Source: Leucobacter sp. cx-42 (GTDB taxonomy: Bacteria; Actinomycetota; Actinomycetes; Actinomycetales; Microbacteriaceae). From it: 64,000 bases of DNA. Shown piece by piece: positions 26,383-34,602 of the stretch. Below the pieces are notes generated by a model, which was not told where the DNA came from, searched no databases, and saw only the letters and a program-made list of their open reading frames with translations. Both the position numbers and the translations under genes were made by a program. Every line of letters begins with the position of its first letter. Position 1 is the stretch's first letter. The DNA lies in NCBI RefSeq assembly GCF_014529985.1, contig NZ_JACVMU010000001.1, forward strand, positions 537,901 to 601,900, in the 5' to 3' direction.

Positions 26383-27786
26383 TCAGCCAGAATTTGAATT
26401 GATCTGCGCCGTAGCACGGGGCAGATCGGCTCTTTCTGCGAACCTGAAAACTTTCCTGTTGGCAAATTCCAAGAGCCCAGCTCGTCCCATTTCCCGACCA
26501 AACCCAGATTTCTTTACGCCGCCGAACGGCACATCAGCTGCGCTCAGGCCTGCCGCGCCGATGAACACCATTCCGACATCAAGCTGTGATCCAACCAGCT
26601 CTGCTCGCTCAAGATCATCGCAAATGATGACTGAGCCGAGGCCCAATGGCGATGAATTTGCAAGTTCAATTGCTTCTTCATCAGTGCTCACACGGTAGAG
26701 CTGCGCAACAGGCCCAAAAAGCTCCTGACGGTACACATCCATGGCCGGGGTGACACCAGCGAGAATCGTTGGGGTAAAGACGTTACCCACTGGGTCCCCA
26801 TCGCCGACGAGGATCTCGGCGCCCTGTGCAACCGCGCCATTTACCATTTCCGCGAGCTCACGAGTCACCGCGCTCGACGAAAGCGGGCCGAAGTCACCGT
26901 TCGCGAGATTTTGCTCACCGAGTGCGCTTACAAATTTCGCAGAGAACTCGTCGAAGTACTTGTCAAGCACGACGATGCGTTTGGACCCGGTGCAGCTCTG
27001 ACCGCTGTTGTCCATCCGTCCGCGCACCGCGTGCTCCACAGCGTGATCGAGGTCCTCGGTGTCGAGCACCAAAAACGCATCAGCACCGCCGAGCTCAAGC
27101 ACGCACTTCTTGAGATGCTTACCAGCTTGTGCGGCCACGGCAGCACCTGCCCGCTCCGATCCAGTGAGCGAGACACCCTGAACCCGATCGTCCGCAATAA
27201 TCTCTGCGATCTGGTCATGGGTCGCGAAAAGGTTCACGTAGGCGCCCTCCGGGAAACCAGAATCACGGAAGATTCGTTCGAGCGCCAGAGCGGATTCGGG
27301 GCATTGGGAGGCGTGGCGCAGTAGTACGGTATTACCGAGAATTAAGTTGGGAACAGCAAAACGCACGACCTGATACACCGGAAAATTCCACGGCATCACC
27401 CCGAGTAGCACTCCAATGCCCTGGTAACGTACGAAGGTTCGCAGCCCATCTTCGGCTTCCACCGCGTCATCGGCAAGCCATTCTGCCGATTTGCGGGCGT
27501 AGGCCGAAGTAATCGCTCCAGAGAATCTGGTCTCACCGATCCCCTGCGCAATGGGCTTTCCCATTTCACAGTTAATGGTCTCTGCGAACTCTTCCGCTCG
27601 TTCCTCGAACAACTCTGCCAATCGCGCTGCGGCGGTCGTTCGCTGTTCTAGCGTCGTGTTGCGTGCCCAGCCACGATATGCATGATCAGCAGCTGCGATT
27701 CCGGCGTCGACTTGAGCATCGGTAGCGGCAGGGTATGCAGCTACCTCTTCACCGGTTGCTGGGTTAATAACAACGAATGAACCCAT
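26383..27786 (-). CDS. Aldehyde dehydrogenase (succinate-semialdehyde type)
   Basis: Oxidises an aldehyde to its acid with NAD(P). The catalytic cysteine is in NSGQSCTGSKR and the general base in CVLELGGADAF; VMPWNFPVYQVVRFAVP and the SLTGSERAG nucleotide site are also typical. Resemblance to GabD/Sad succinate-semialdehyde dehydrogenases is strongest (SGQSCTG, PFGGVKKSGFGREMG), but substrate is not certain. The start MGSFVVINP at 27786 fits the family and has GGAAAGAGA upstream; the longer frame to 27813 does not. 467 aa. Confidence 0.92.
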   Translation of the reverse strand: MGSFVVINPATGEEVAAYPAATDAQVDAGIAAADHAYRGWARNTTLEQRTTAAARLAELFEERAEEFAETINCEMGKPIAQGIGETRFSGAITSAYARKSAEWLADDAVEAEDGLRTFVRYQGIGVLLGVMPWNFPVYQVVRFAVPNLILGNTVLLRHASQCPESALALERIFRDSGFPEGAYVNLFATHDQIAEIIADDRVQGVSLTGSERAGAAVAAQAGKHLKKCVLELGGADAFLVLDTEDLDHAVEHAVRGRMDNSGQSCTGSKRIVVLDKYFDEFSAKFVSALGEQNLANGDFGPLSSSAVTRELAEMVNGAVAQGAEILVGDGDPVGNVFTPTILAGVTPAMDVYRQELFGPVAQLYRVSTDEEAIELANSSPLGLGSVIICDDLERAELVGSQLDVGMVFIGAAGLSAADVPFGGVKKSGFGREMGRAGLLEFANRKVFRFAERADLPRATAQINSNSG

Positions 27787-27813
27787 AATCTCTCTTTCCT
27801 CGTTAAAACACAT

Positions 27814-27854
27814 GCAGGACGGGCGGAATCACGATTAGATTCAGCCCGCCCTGC
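27814..27854 (-). terminator. Hairpin between iolD-like and aldehyde dehydrogenase genes
   Basis: Imperfect stem: GCAGGACGGGCGGAATC (27814-27830) against GATTCAGCCCGCCCTGC (27838-27854). It lies 18 bp after the iolD-like stop on the minus strand. No T tract is seen, so it may attenuate rather than end transcription of the two genes that follow. Confidence 0.5.
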
Positions 27855-27871
27855 GTTTACTTACCGCGCTC

Positions 27872-29818
27872 CTAGTTCTCGCTTGGAGCAACCGTCGCGC
27901 TGTAATAGCGTTGACGTTCGCGTCCGGCGAGATGCTTCGCGACGCCCTCACGAGTAACTTCACGCTGGGAGGTCATTGGCACACCAACATCCCAGAACGC
28001 GCCATTTCCTGACAAATAGCGGAACTGTTCGACGTTTGCCACGATGACGGCCGGGCCGGAGACCGAGTTCGCCTCTTCGAGAGCTGCTGTGAATTCTTCG
28101 ACCGTGTTGGTTGACCACGCTGCAGCACCCATGCTCGCAGCGTTCGCCGCGATGTCGACGTCTACGATCGGTCCGTCAAGCCGTCCGGAAACTGGGTTAC
28201 GTTCGCGCAACTGAGTACCGAATTCCTGCCCGCCGCCCTTGGCAGCCTGGAGCGGCCAGATGCACTGGTGCCCACGGTTATCAATCACGATCACGATGAT
28301 CTTCTGCTTTTCCTGCACCGCAGTGATGAGCTCGGTCGGCTGCATGTAATAGGTGCCGTCACCGATCAGCACATACACCTCGCCATCACTATCAGGCTGG
28401 GCAAGCTTGTAGCCGAGTCCAGCTGGGATCTCATGGCCCATGCAGGAGTTCGCATATTCGAAGTGAATCTCAGCGCCGTTGGAAGGATCCCAAGCCTTGT
28501 GGATACCCTCGACAACACCGCCCGAGCCAAGCACAAGCGCATCCTGTGCGGTGATGCGCTCGTTGAGCACATTGATCACCTGAGCTTGGCTCATTTTCTC
28601 GTTGGCAAAATCCTGAAGGTCGTACTCGCGTGCCTTGCGAGTCTTCTCCTGAGCCGCCGCAATCTCCTCCGGGTATGAATCAACCGGAGCGAAGTTAATC
28701 TCAACAAGCTTCTCGTGTATTGCCAGCAATGAGCGTTTCGCGTCACCAACTACTGGATATGAGCCCATCTTATGCGCGTCAAACGAACCGACGTTCAGGT
28801 TCACGATCTTCACGTCAGGGTGACTGAAAATCGAGTGCGATGCGGTAATGAAGTCTTGCAGACGAGTGCCGACCGTAATCACGCAATCGGCGTCCCCTGC
28901 AATCTGGTTGCCGCCAACGGTACCGGTCACGCCAAGAGCGCCGAGACCGAGCGCACCAATCGGGCCTGCGCCCTTGCCTGCATAGGTCTCAACGACCGGG
29001 ATGCCAAAGCGATCGCTAAAATCAGCCAACGCCTTCTGCGCTTTTGAATAGCGCACTCCACCACCGGCCACAATGATTGGCCGCTTCGATGCAGCAATAA
29101 TCTCAGCCGCACCGATGAGTTCTTCCTCTACTGCGGAACGGCGACGAATGTGCCAGACTCGTGGAGTAAAGAATGCCTCCGGGAAGTCGAACTCCATTCC
29201 TTGCACGTCCTGAGGAAGACAGACAACGACTGCGCCTGTCTCGACGGGATCTGTCAGCACACGCATTGCTTCAGGAAGCGTGGAAAGCAGCTGGCCAGGG
29301 TGGGTAATACGGTCGAAGTATCTACTCACCGGCCGGAAGCAGTCGTTTGCCGATACATCGCGTTCGATCGGATGCTCAATCTGCTGCAGCACTGGGTCGC
29401 CAAACCGATTGTTAATGATGTCGGCCGGGAAGAGCAACACAGGCAACCGGTTCGTCGTGGCTGTTGCAGCACCGGTCACCATATTCGTTGAGCCGGGGCC
29501 GGCTGAAGCGGTACACGCGAGTGTTGCGGCACGGTTTGATGCTTTCGCAAAGCCAATGGCTGCGTGCACCATGCTCTGCTCGTTCTTGCCCGGATAATGT
29601 GGGAAGTCAACGCCATATTCGTCAATGCCCTGCGCGAGCCCGACAGAGTTCCCGTGGCCGAAGATTCCGTACATGCCGGGAATCAAACGACGGCGTTCAC
29701 CGTCGAAATCGCTGTACTGCACCTGTAGATATTCGATAATCGCTTGGGCGACGGTACGACGCCGAACAGGCGCCTTGGGGTCACCAATACCTGCGACGGC
29801 TGCGGCCGTGCTGTTCAT
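27872..29818 (-). CDS. iolD: IolD-like ThDP-dependent C-C hydrolase
   Basis: A 648-aa thiamin-diphosphate enzyme. In inositol breakdown IolD opens the ring of 3D-trihydroxycyclohexane-1,2-dione. The sequence has IFGHGNSVGLAQGI and FPHYPGKNEQSMVHAAIGFAK at the start, the central NAD-like domain (VITVGTRLQDF), and the ThDP/Mg motif GDGTYYMQP with downstream NRGHQCIWPLQ. These agree with IolD rather than acetolactate synthase. No iolB, iolC, iolE or iolJ is in the window, so it may act on another cyclic 1,2-dione. GGAGA precedes the ATG, and a motif site is 85 bp upstream. It leads the run with the aldehyde and hydroxyacid dehydrogenases. Confidence 0.9.
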   Translation of the reverse strand: MNSTAAAVAGIGDPKAPVRRRTVAQAIIEYLQVQYSDFDGERRRLIPGMYGIFGHGNSVGLAQGIDEYGVDFPHYPGKNEQSMVHAAIGFAKASNRAATLACTASAGPGSTNMVTGAATATTNRLPVLLFPADIINNRFGDPVLQQIEHPIERDVSANDCFRPVSRYFDRITHPGQLLSTLPEAMRVLTDPVETGAVVVCLPQDVQGMEFDFPEAFFTPRVWHIRRRSAVEEELIGAAEIIAASKRPIIVAGGGVRYSKAQKALADFSDRFGIPVVETYAGKGAGPIGALGLGALGVTGTVGGNQIAGDADCVITVGTRLQDFITASHSIFSHPDVKIVNLNVGSFDAHKMGSYPVVGDAKRSLLAIHEKLVEINFAPVDSYPEEIAAAQEKTRKAREYDLQDFANEKMSQAQVINVLNERITAQDALVLGSGGVVEGIHKAWDPSNGAEIHFEYANSCMGHEIPAGLGYKLAQPDSDGEVYVLIGDGTYYMQPTELITAVQEKQKIIVIVIDNRGHQCIWPLQAAKGGGQEFGTQLRERNPVSGRLDGPIVDVDIAANAASMGAAAWSTNTVEEFTAALEEANSVSGPAVIVANVEQFRYLSGNGAFWDVGVPMTSQREVTREGVAKHLAGRERQRYYSATVAPSEN

Positions 29819-29902
29819 GGGTTCTCCTAAAGTTCGAAGCGGGGTCGTCGACCGGTGACGACGCGTACCGGTTTAGGCTCCCACTTCGTATGAACTCGAA
29901 AG

Positions 29903-29919
29903 TGTCCCACTTTGATACC
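29903..29919. promoter_or_regulatory. Island operator motif, iolD promoter
   Basis: TGTCCCACTTTGATACC has a perfect left half and a TG-N-N-AC right half. It lies 85 bp upstream of the iolD-like start and 15 bp from the stop of the pucR gene. Confidence 0.5.
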
Positions 29920-29933
29920 AGCGGTTTGGGGCG

Positions 29934-31448
29934 CTATTCCTCGTTGCGAGCGAACAGATCTTGAACTTCTACTGCGAGCCAGAGCTCGAATGATTCACGC
30001 ATAGTCTTTAAACTCTTGCCTGTTAGTTGTTCAATTCGGCTCAACCGGTATCGCAGTGTATGTTCATGCACAAAAAGCACACCGGCAGCCGCTCGCATGC
30101 GACCGTTCTGTTTGAAATACACAGCGAGTGTGTCGACAAGATCGGACCCGTGACTAGTGTCGTGTTCGAACAACGGCCGTAGGGTATCTTCGGCAATCCG
30201 ATCTATCGTCTTGGCATCTGGATTCAGCCAACGCGCAAGCCCAAGCTGTTGCTCGGTAAAAATAATCTCAGGAGCCTGATGCTCATCGGCAAGGCTCAAC
30301 GACCAGCGTGCCTGCCGCAGCATTCTCGGAATCTCAGCGACGTTCATACTCGTTGGGCTCGCACCGATGGAGACGTCTAAAGCGCTACTGAGCTCGGCGA
30401 GCTGCGCGTCATCACATTGCAGCATGCAGATGAGTTGTTCCTGCCAGAGAATCGCATGGCGAATCCGTCGATCCGCGAGCCAATCCCGCGCGCGCGTTTC
30501 GGGAACTGCATGCGCAATCCGACCGAACGCAATCAGCCGGAACGGCACTTCCCTGACAAGTCCAGATTCGTAAAGCTCCCGCTCGATCTCCTCCTGCGGC
30601 GTTTCCTGTTCCAACGCTCTGGCCAAAGCTGAAGCCCCGATGCGGTGTTCAGACTCACGCCTGCGCTGATCCTCAACGGCGTCCAGAGCAGCGAGCGTAC
30701 TCACGTGCTGAAGCGCTGCAAGCCCCTCAGGTAACAGGTCGTTGTCTTCAATGCCCACAAGATAGGCAGTGACCCGATCCCCGACAACGAGCGGGACTAG
30801 ATAACCACCTGGCACAACCCTCAGGTCTGTCGAGTCGAGTCGATCTCCCCAATCGATCTCAGGTACCCATGGCCATTCATCAAGCAATGCCTGGCCGGAA
30901 GGAGAAACAAGCGCAAGCCGGTACCCGGAGATTTGTTCGAGCTGGCGGTAGATGTCTGGGACATCACTGTTGATCGTGTTCCGCAACCGGAGCGTATCGA
31001 ATATATGGAGGTGCTTGGCGAGCCGATCTCGAGTCGAGCGTTCGCTCGCATTGGCGACGAGATACGAGAGTTCGATGAATGGAACCTGGCGTGGAATCCT
31101 CATCACTGGGAAACCAAGTTCGTCCGCAACCGCGAGCATTTCCGAAGTAAGCTCCGGGGCGCGAACACTCACTGCAACACCAGCAAGCCGATGTCGGGCG
31201 AGGCGACGAACATACTCAGTCTGGCCAGGAGCATCTTCCGGAATCCCAAAGCCATTGACTATCAGCAGCTCACCACCTTCAAGCCACGGACCGGGATCTT
31301 CGAGTTCTGACGTATGCGTCCATTGAACCCGCCGTTCAAGTCCGGCAGCCCCCGCAGCGAGTTCAAGGCCAAGGTGCGGCCTAGACACTAGTTCGCCAAC
31401 AGTCAGTTGACCACGGGCTGACCTGTTCTGAACTCTACGTTGTAGCAT
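29934..31448 (-). CDS. PucR-family transcriptional regulator
   Basis: A 504-aa DNA-binding regulator. The N-terminal PucR sensor domain spans roughly residues 10-130 (LTVGELVSRPHLGLELAAGA, then GGELLIVNGFGI), a middle domain of unknown ligand follows, and the C-terminal PucR helix-turn-helix reads AAAGVLFVHEHTLRYRLSRIEQLTG. Members control purine, hydantoin, proline or GABA use. It stands between the iolD-like unit and a Gfo/Idh gene, with GGGAGA before its ATG. It is one of two regulators in the island; the ligand and targets are unknown. Confidence 0.9.
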   Translation of the reverse strand: MLQRRVQNRSARGQLTVGELVSRPHLGLELAAGAAGLERRVQWTHTSELEDPGPWLEGGELLIVNGFGIPEDAPGQTEYVRRLARHRLAGVAVSVRAPELTSEMLAVADELGFPVMRIPRQVPFIELSYLVANASERSTRDRLAKHLHIFDTLRLRNTINSDVPDIYRQLEQISGYRLALVSPSGQALLDEWPWVPEIDWGDRLDSTDLRVVPGGYLVPLVVGDRVTAYLVGIEDNDLLPEGLAALQHVSTLAALDAVEDQRRRESEHRIGASALARALEQETPQEEIERELYESGLVREVPFRLIAFGRIAHAVPETRARDWLADRRIRHAILWQEQLICMLQCDDAQLAELSSALDVSIGASPTSMNVAEIPRMLRQARWSLSLADEHQAPEIIFTEQQLGLARWLNPDAKTIDRIAEDTLRPLFEHDTSHGSDLVDTLAVYFKQNGRMRAAAGVLFVHEHTLRYRLSRIEQLTGKSLKTMRESFELWLAVEVQDLFARNEE

Positions 31449-31469
31449 CGGTCTTCTCCCATTGTTGAG

Positions 31470-31509
31470 AGAACAGTACGCCCCGGCCGAGGCCGGGGCG
31501 TACTGTTCT
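31470..31509 (-). terminator. Perfect 19-bp palindromic terminator
   Basis: Positions 31470-31488 and 31491-31509 are exact reverse complements with only 2 nt between them; in RNA the tip would open to a larger loop. It lies 5 bp beyond the stop of the minus-strand Gfo/Idh gene. Confidence 0.7.
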
Positions 31510-31513
31510 AATA

Positions 31514-32656
31514 TCAGTCGAATCGATAAGGTTCGTGCGGCCCAACCGAGGGAAGCGGACGCGGGCGTTCGCAGGTGCTAGCAATGTCGACGTGGTGACC
31601 GCCCTGAGATGATTGCTCAAACGCGAGCAGCACTTCGAGCACGTGAAAAGCGAAAGCTCCGCCCGTTCGCGGTTCAACGCCTGCGCGAATCGCATGCCCG
31701 AACTCGGCAAGTCCGATCCCACGATACGCATCATCACGATGTGTCAACGCGGTCTCGCGCCAGTCGCCGCCTCCTGGAGGAGTCATGTCGAGCGACAAAT
31801 CACGTGCTTCACCGCGACGCAGAACGGGTGCTCCGTCGAAGTGATCCGGGTTCGGCGCCGAGATTGAGCCTCCCGTGCCATAGATTTCGAAGTGGGGCAA
31901 ATTGTGGTTCCATACGTCCCAGCTCAGTATCACTGTGGCAACAGCTCCCGACTCGAAGTCAATCGATCCCGAAATATGTGTCGGGGTTTGAATCACGATC
32001 TCGCCTTCGTATCCACCGGTGCCGTTAGGACGAGGCCGGGTCTCTGAAGATTTCGCCGCGGAAGCCGAAACACGTTGCACTGGCCCGAAAATATTTACAA
32101 GGTTCGTAATGAGGTACGGTCCGATATCGAGCATCGGTCCAGCGCCTGGACTGTAGAACGGGTCAACGTTCGGGTGCCAGTGCTCGTAGCCGCGATTCAC
32201 AAAGGATCCGAATGCCGCAATTGGTTCGCCGATCCAACCATCGTCGATCAACTTGCGACTGGTCTGGGCACCAGAACCCAAGAAGGTGGTCGGCGCAGAA
32301 CCGACATATACACCGGCGGCCTTAGCTGCGTCGAGGATCTGCTGTGCTTCCTCAAGAGAGGTAGCGAACGGCTTCTCAGACAGCACATGCTTTCCCGCAG
32401 CGATCGCCTGCAAACTCACCGGGGCGTGAAGCCTAGGCGGGGTGAGATTGAGCACAAGCTCAATCTCAGGATCAGCTAGTAGTTCGTCTGGGCTCAAGGC
32501 CTTACTCACACCGTACTCCTGCGCACGCGCGATGACCGCTGCCTCGTTCACATCCGCCAGGGCAACGATGTGAACATCAGGGTGTACCCCGATTTTGTCG
32601 AGGTACTGGTTCAGAACGTTTCCGACGCCAATGATTCCGACTCGAATGGGTTCCAT
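31514..32656 (-). CDS. Gfo/Idh/MocA-family oxidoreductase
   Basis: Second NAD(P)-dependent sugar/cyclitol dehydrogenase of the island, 380 aa. Rossmann start RVGIIGVGNVLNQYLDKI, strand LVLNLTPPRLH, and the EKPFATS motif with the catalytic lysine; a GGYEGE and DIGPYLITNLVNIFG segment lies in the substrate domain. It is only distantly similar to the gene at 14324, so the two probably act on different substrates or steps. The ATG at 32656 has GGAG upstream; the frame to 32734 adds a non-family extension. It is a single-gene unit between a motif site and a palindromic terminator. Confidence 0.88.
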   Translation of the reverse strand: MEPIRVGIIGVGNVLNQYLDKIGVHPDVHIVALADVNEAAVIARAQEYGVSKALSPDELLADPEIELVLNLTPPRLHAPVSLQAIAAGKHVLSEKPFATSLEEAQQILDAAKAAGVYVGSAPTTFLGSGAQTSRKLIDDGWIGEPIAAFGSFVNRGYEHWHPNVDPFYSPGAGPMLDIGPYLITNLVNIFGPVQRVSASAAKSSETRPRPNGTGGYEGEIVIQTPTHISGSIDFESGAVATVILSWDVWNHNLPHFEIYGTGGSISAPNPDHFDGAPVLRRGEARDLSLDMTPPGGGDWRETALTHRDDAYRGIGLAEFGHAIRAGVEPRTGGAFAFHVLEVLLAFEQSSQGGHHVDIASTCERPRPLPSVGPHEPYRFD

Positions 32657-32815
32657 GTTTTTCTCCGTCAATAACATTTCTCGATGAGCCGCACACTTCG
32701 TTACGACTCGTGGGAAGGACAGCAAAGTGTTCACTGTCCTGAGAAACGAACGGGCGAACCTTAGCGGTCCGCCCGTTCAGTGGTACTACAGTCTCAGAAC
32801 TATCCGGGCTGTGCA

Positions 32816-32832
32816 TGTCCCATTCTGGGACA
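32816..32832. promoter_or_regulatory. Island operator motif, perfect palindrome
   Basis: TGTCCCATTCTGGGACA: two perfect 7-bp half-sites around a TTC centre. It lies 160 bp upstream of the Gfo/Idh start at 32656 and only 5 bp past the hydantoinase B stop. It is the best example of the motif. Confidence 0.65.
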
Positions 32833-32837
32833 CTCCG

Positions 32838-34601
32838 TCAACGCGCAGCCAAAAGCTCGCGTCGTCGCTTAAACGTTGCATCAGTGTCGATCACGCCATC
32901 GGAGATGACAACGCCGTAGACCTCGAGGGCGGTTTCAAGCGTCACACGCAAATCCTCGACATCGATCAGCACAGCCGTTGCTGCGCGTTCCAGCGGATCA
33001 CCATAGCCGCCACCACCGGGGGTAATCGAGACTACCTTTTCTCCGCGGCGCAAGTCATAGCGACCAACAATTGGGATCTCCTTTCGCTCGCCCGATGCAG
33101 GGTCAATAGCCCACGCTTCTGGCTCAGAACCGCCGTGTCCGCCACGAACTCCCTTTGGCGGGTTCAACTTTCCTTCAATGCCGTATGTCAGGGTGACTTC
33201 ATCATCGCGTGCTTCCAACACAACTCGCGTCGCGAGACCACCGCGCTGGCGACCTGCGCCGCCAGTATCTGCAACAAGCGTGCGCTCGTGCACCAAGATC
33301 GGGTAGCGCTGCTCGTCGACCTCGACGCTGTCGTGGTAAAGGAGCGCACCGCATACTGGACGCTGGTAAGTCGGCCAGCCATCAACGAATGGGGTTGCAG
33401 GGCCACCAACGCCGCCAACAAGGATCTGATTCACGTAAGCGTTGCCATTGCGCTCATCAACGCCCGAAATCACAGACTTCGCCGGGGCTTGCCCGGCAGC
33501 ACCCTCTGCAGCACCATATCCGTCATCGATCTGCGCGAAGGCTGCCTGCACTAGATTCACCACGCGATCTGCGAGGTTAGTTGTTCCTGAGGAGCATGAG
33601 AACGGGTGCTGGGGTACGCCAACGGCGCAACCGTCGCGCAACTGTACCTCGATTCGTCGGAACGTGCCAGCGTTACTCGGAAGGTTTTCAGGCATACCAG
33701 AGAGGATGCCTGCGAGCGCGGCCCCGGTTGCCGTTGCCCGCGTTAGGTTAAGGCCATTGGGCAAGTTGTCGGGGTTTTCACGCAGGTCGATAGAGATTCG
33801 TCCTTCTCCCGGTTTCACCGCAATCGTTGCTTGCAGTGGTACCCCTTCAGGACCGGTGCCCGGGAACGGGTCGTGCGCAGATGCTCCGTGAAGTTCCGTA
33901 CTTGGCAGCGTTTCAATCGCAGCCTGGGTCAGCCGCTCCGAGTAATCGAACCACGCGTCAACAAACTCGACCAGGTCTTCTGCTCCAAACTTTTCAGCGA
34001 GTTCTTGGATACGTCGCTCGGCAATACGTGATGCACCAACCGAGGCGAGGTAGTCGCCGAACCACTGGTCAGGAACGCGGATCCGCGCCCGGCACATACG
34101 TACGATGTCGTCGATGTCGTTGTAATCACGCTGCACTCGCACACATGGGAAGATGAGCGCACCTTCTTCGTACACGTCGCGAGCGGTCGCGAAGAAAGTG
34201 GTCGGGAGCGAGTTGCCACAGTCCGCCTGGTGCGCCTTTGTCACCGCGGTGAAGAGGTGGCGTCCCTCGATAAAAATCGGGACCAGAATGCAGTGGTCGG
34301 CGGCGTGTGAATTACCTCGGTAGGGATCGTTATGGAGAAACGCGTCACCTTCACGGATGTCGTCGTGGAGTTCCACCATGTCTTCACCCAACGGGCCGGC
34401 ACCGAACACATGCACTGGCACCCCTTCGGCCGCTGCCAGCAGCTGGTTGTCGGCGGTGAGCACCGCACACGAAAAGTCACGCGCGGTGTTTATCACTGAT
34501 GATCGTGCGGAACGAAGCAGTCCACTCGTCATTTCACGGACGATGCCGTCAAAAGCATTGGCGAGCACAGAGAGCTTCACCGGGTCGAATTCGCGTGTCA
34601 T
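32838..34601 (-). CDS. Hydantoinase B / oxoprolinase-family subunit
   Basis: Beta-type subunit (587 aa) of an ATP-dependent hydantoinase, oxoprolinase or ketone-carboxylase-like enzyme. Typical segments are SSVINTARDFSCAVLTADNQLLA, FLHNDPYRGNSHAADHCI, the GVP-HVFG strand and the C-terminal HGGSEPEAW with PGGGGYGDPLER. The ATG at 34601 has AAGGAGG and follows the subunit-A stop by 1 nt (TGACATG), so the pair is translationally coupled. The frame to 34724 overlaps subunit A and is rejected. The substrate within this group (hydantoins, N-methylhydantoin, 5-oxoproline, acetone, acetophenone, lactams) cannot be told from sequence. Confidence 0.9.
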   Translation of the reverse strand: MTREFDPVKLSVLANAFDGIVREMTSGLLRSARSSVINTARDFSCAVLTADNQLLAAAEGVPVHVFGAGPLGEDMVELHDDIREGDAFLHNDPYRGNSHAADHCILVPIFIEGRHLFTAVTKAHQADCGNSLPTTFFATARDVYEEGALIFPCVRVQRDYNDIDDIVRMCRARIRVPDQWFGDYLASVGASRIAERRIQELAEKFGAEDLVEFVDAWFDYSERLTQAAIETLPSTELHGASAHDPFPGTGPEGVPLQATIAVKPGEGRISIDLRENPDNLPNGLNLTRATATGAALAGILSGMPENLPSNAGTFRRIEVQLRDGCAVGVPQHPFSCSSGTTNLADRVVNLVQAAFAQIDDGYGAAEGAAGQAPAKSVISGVDERNGNAYVNQILVGGVGGPATPFVDGWPTYQRPVCGALLYHDSVEVDEQRYPILVHERTLVADTGGAGRQRGGLATRVVLEARDDEVTLTYGIEGKLNPPKGVRGGHGGSEPEAWAIDPASGERKEIPIVGRYDLRRGEKVVSITPGGGGYGDPLERAATAVLIDVEDLRVTLETALEVYGVVISDGVIDTDATFKRRRELLAAR

Positions 34602-34602
34602 G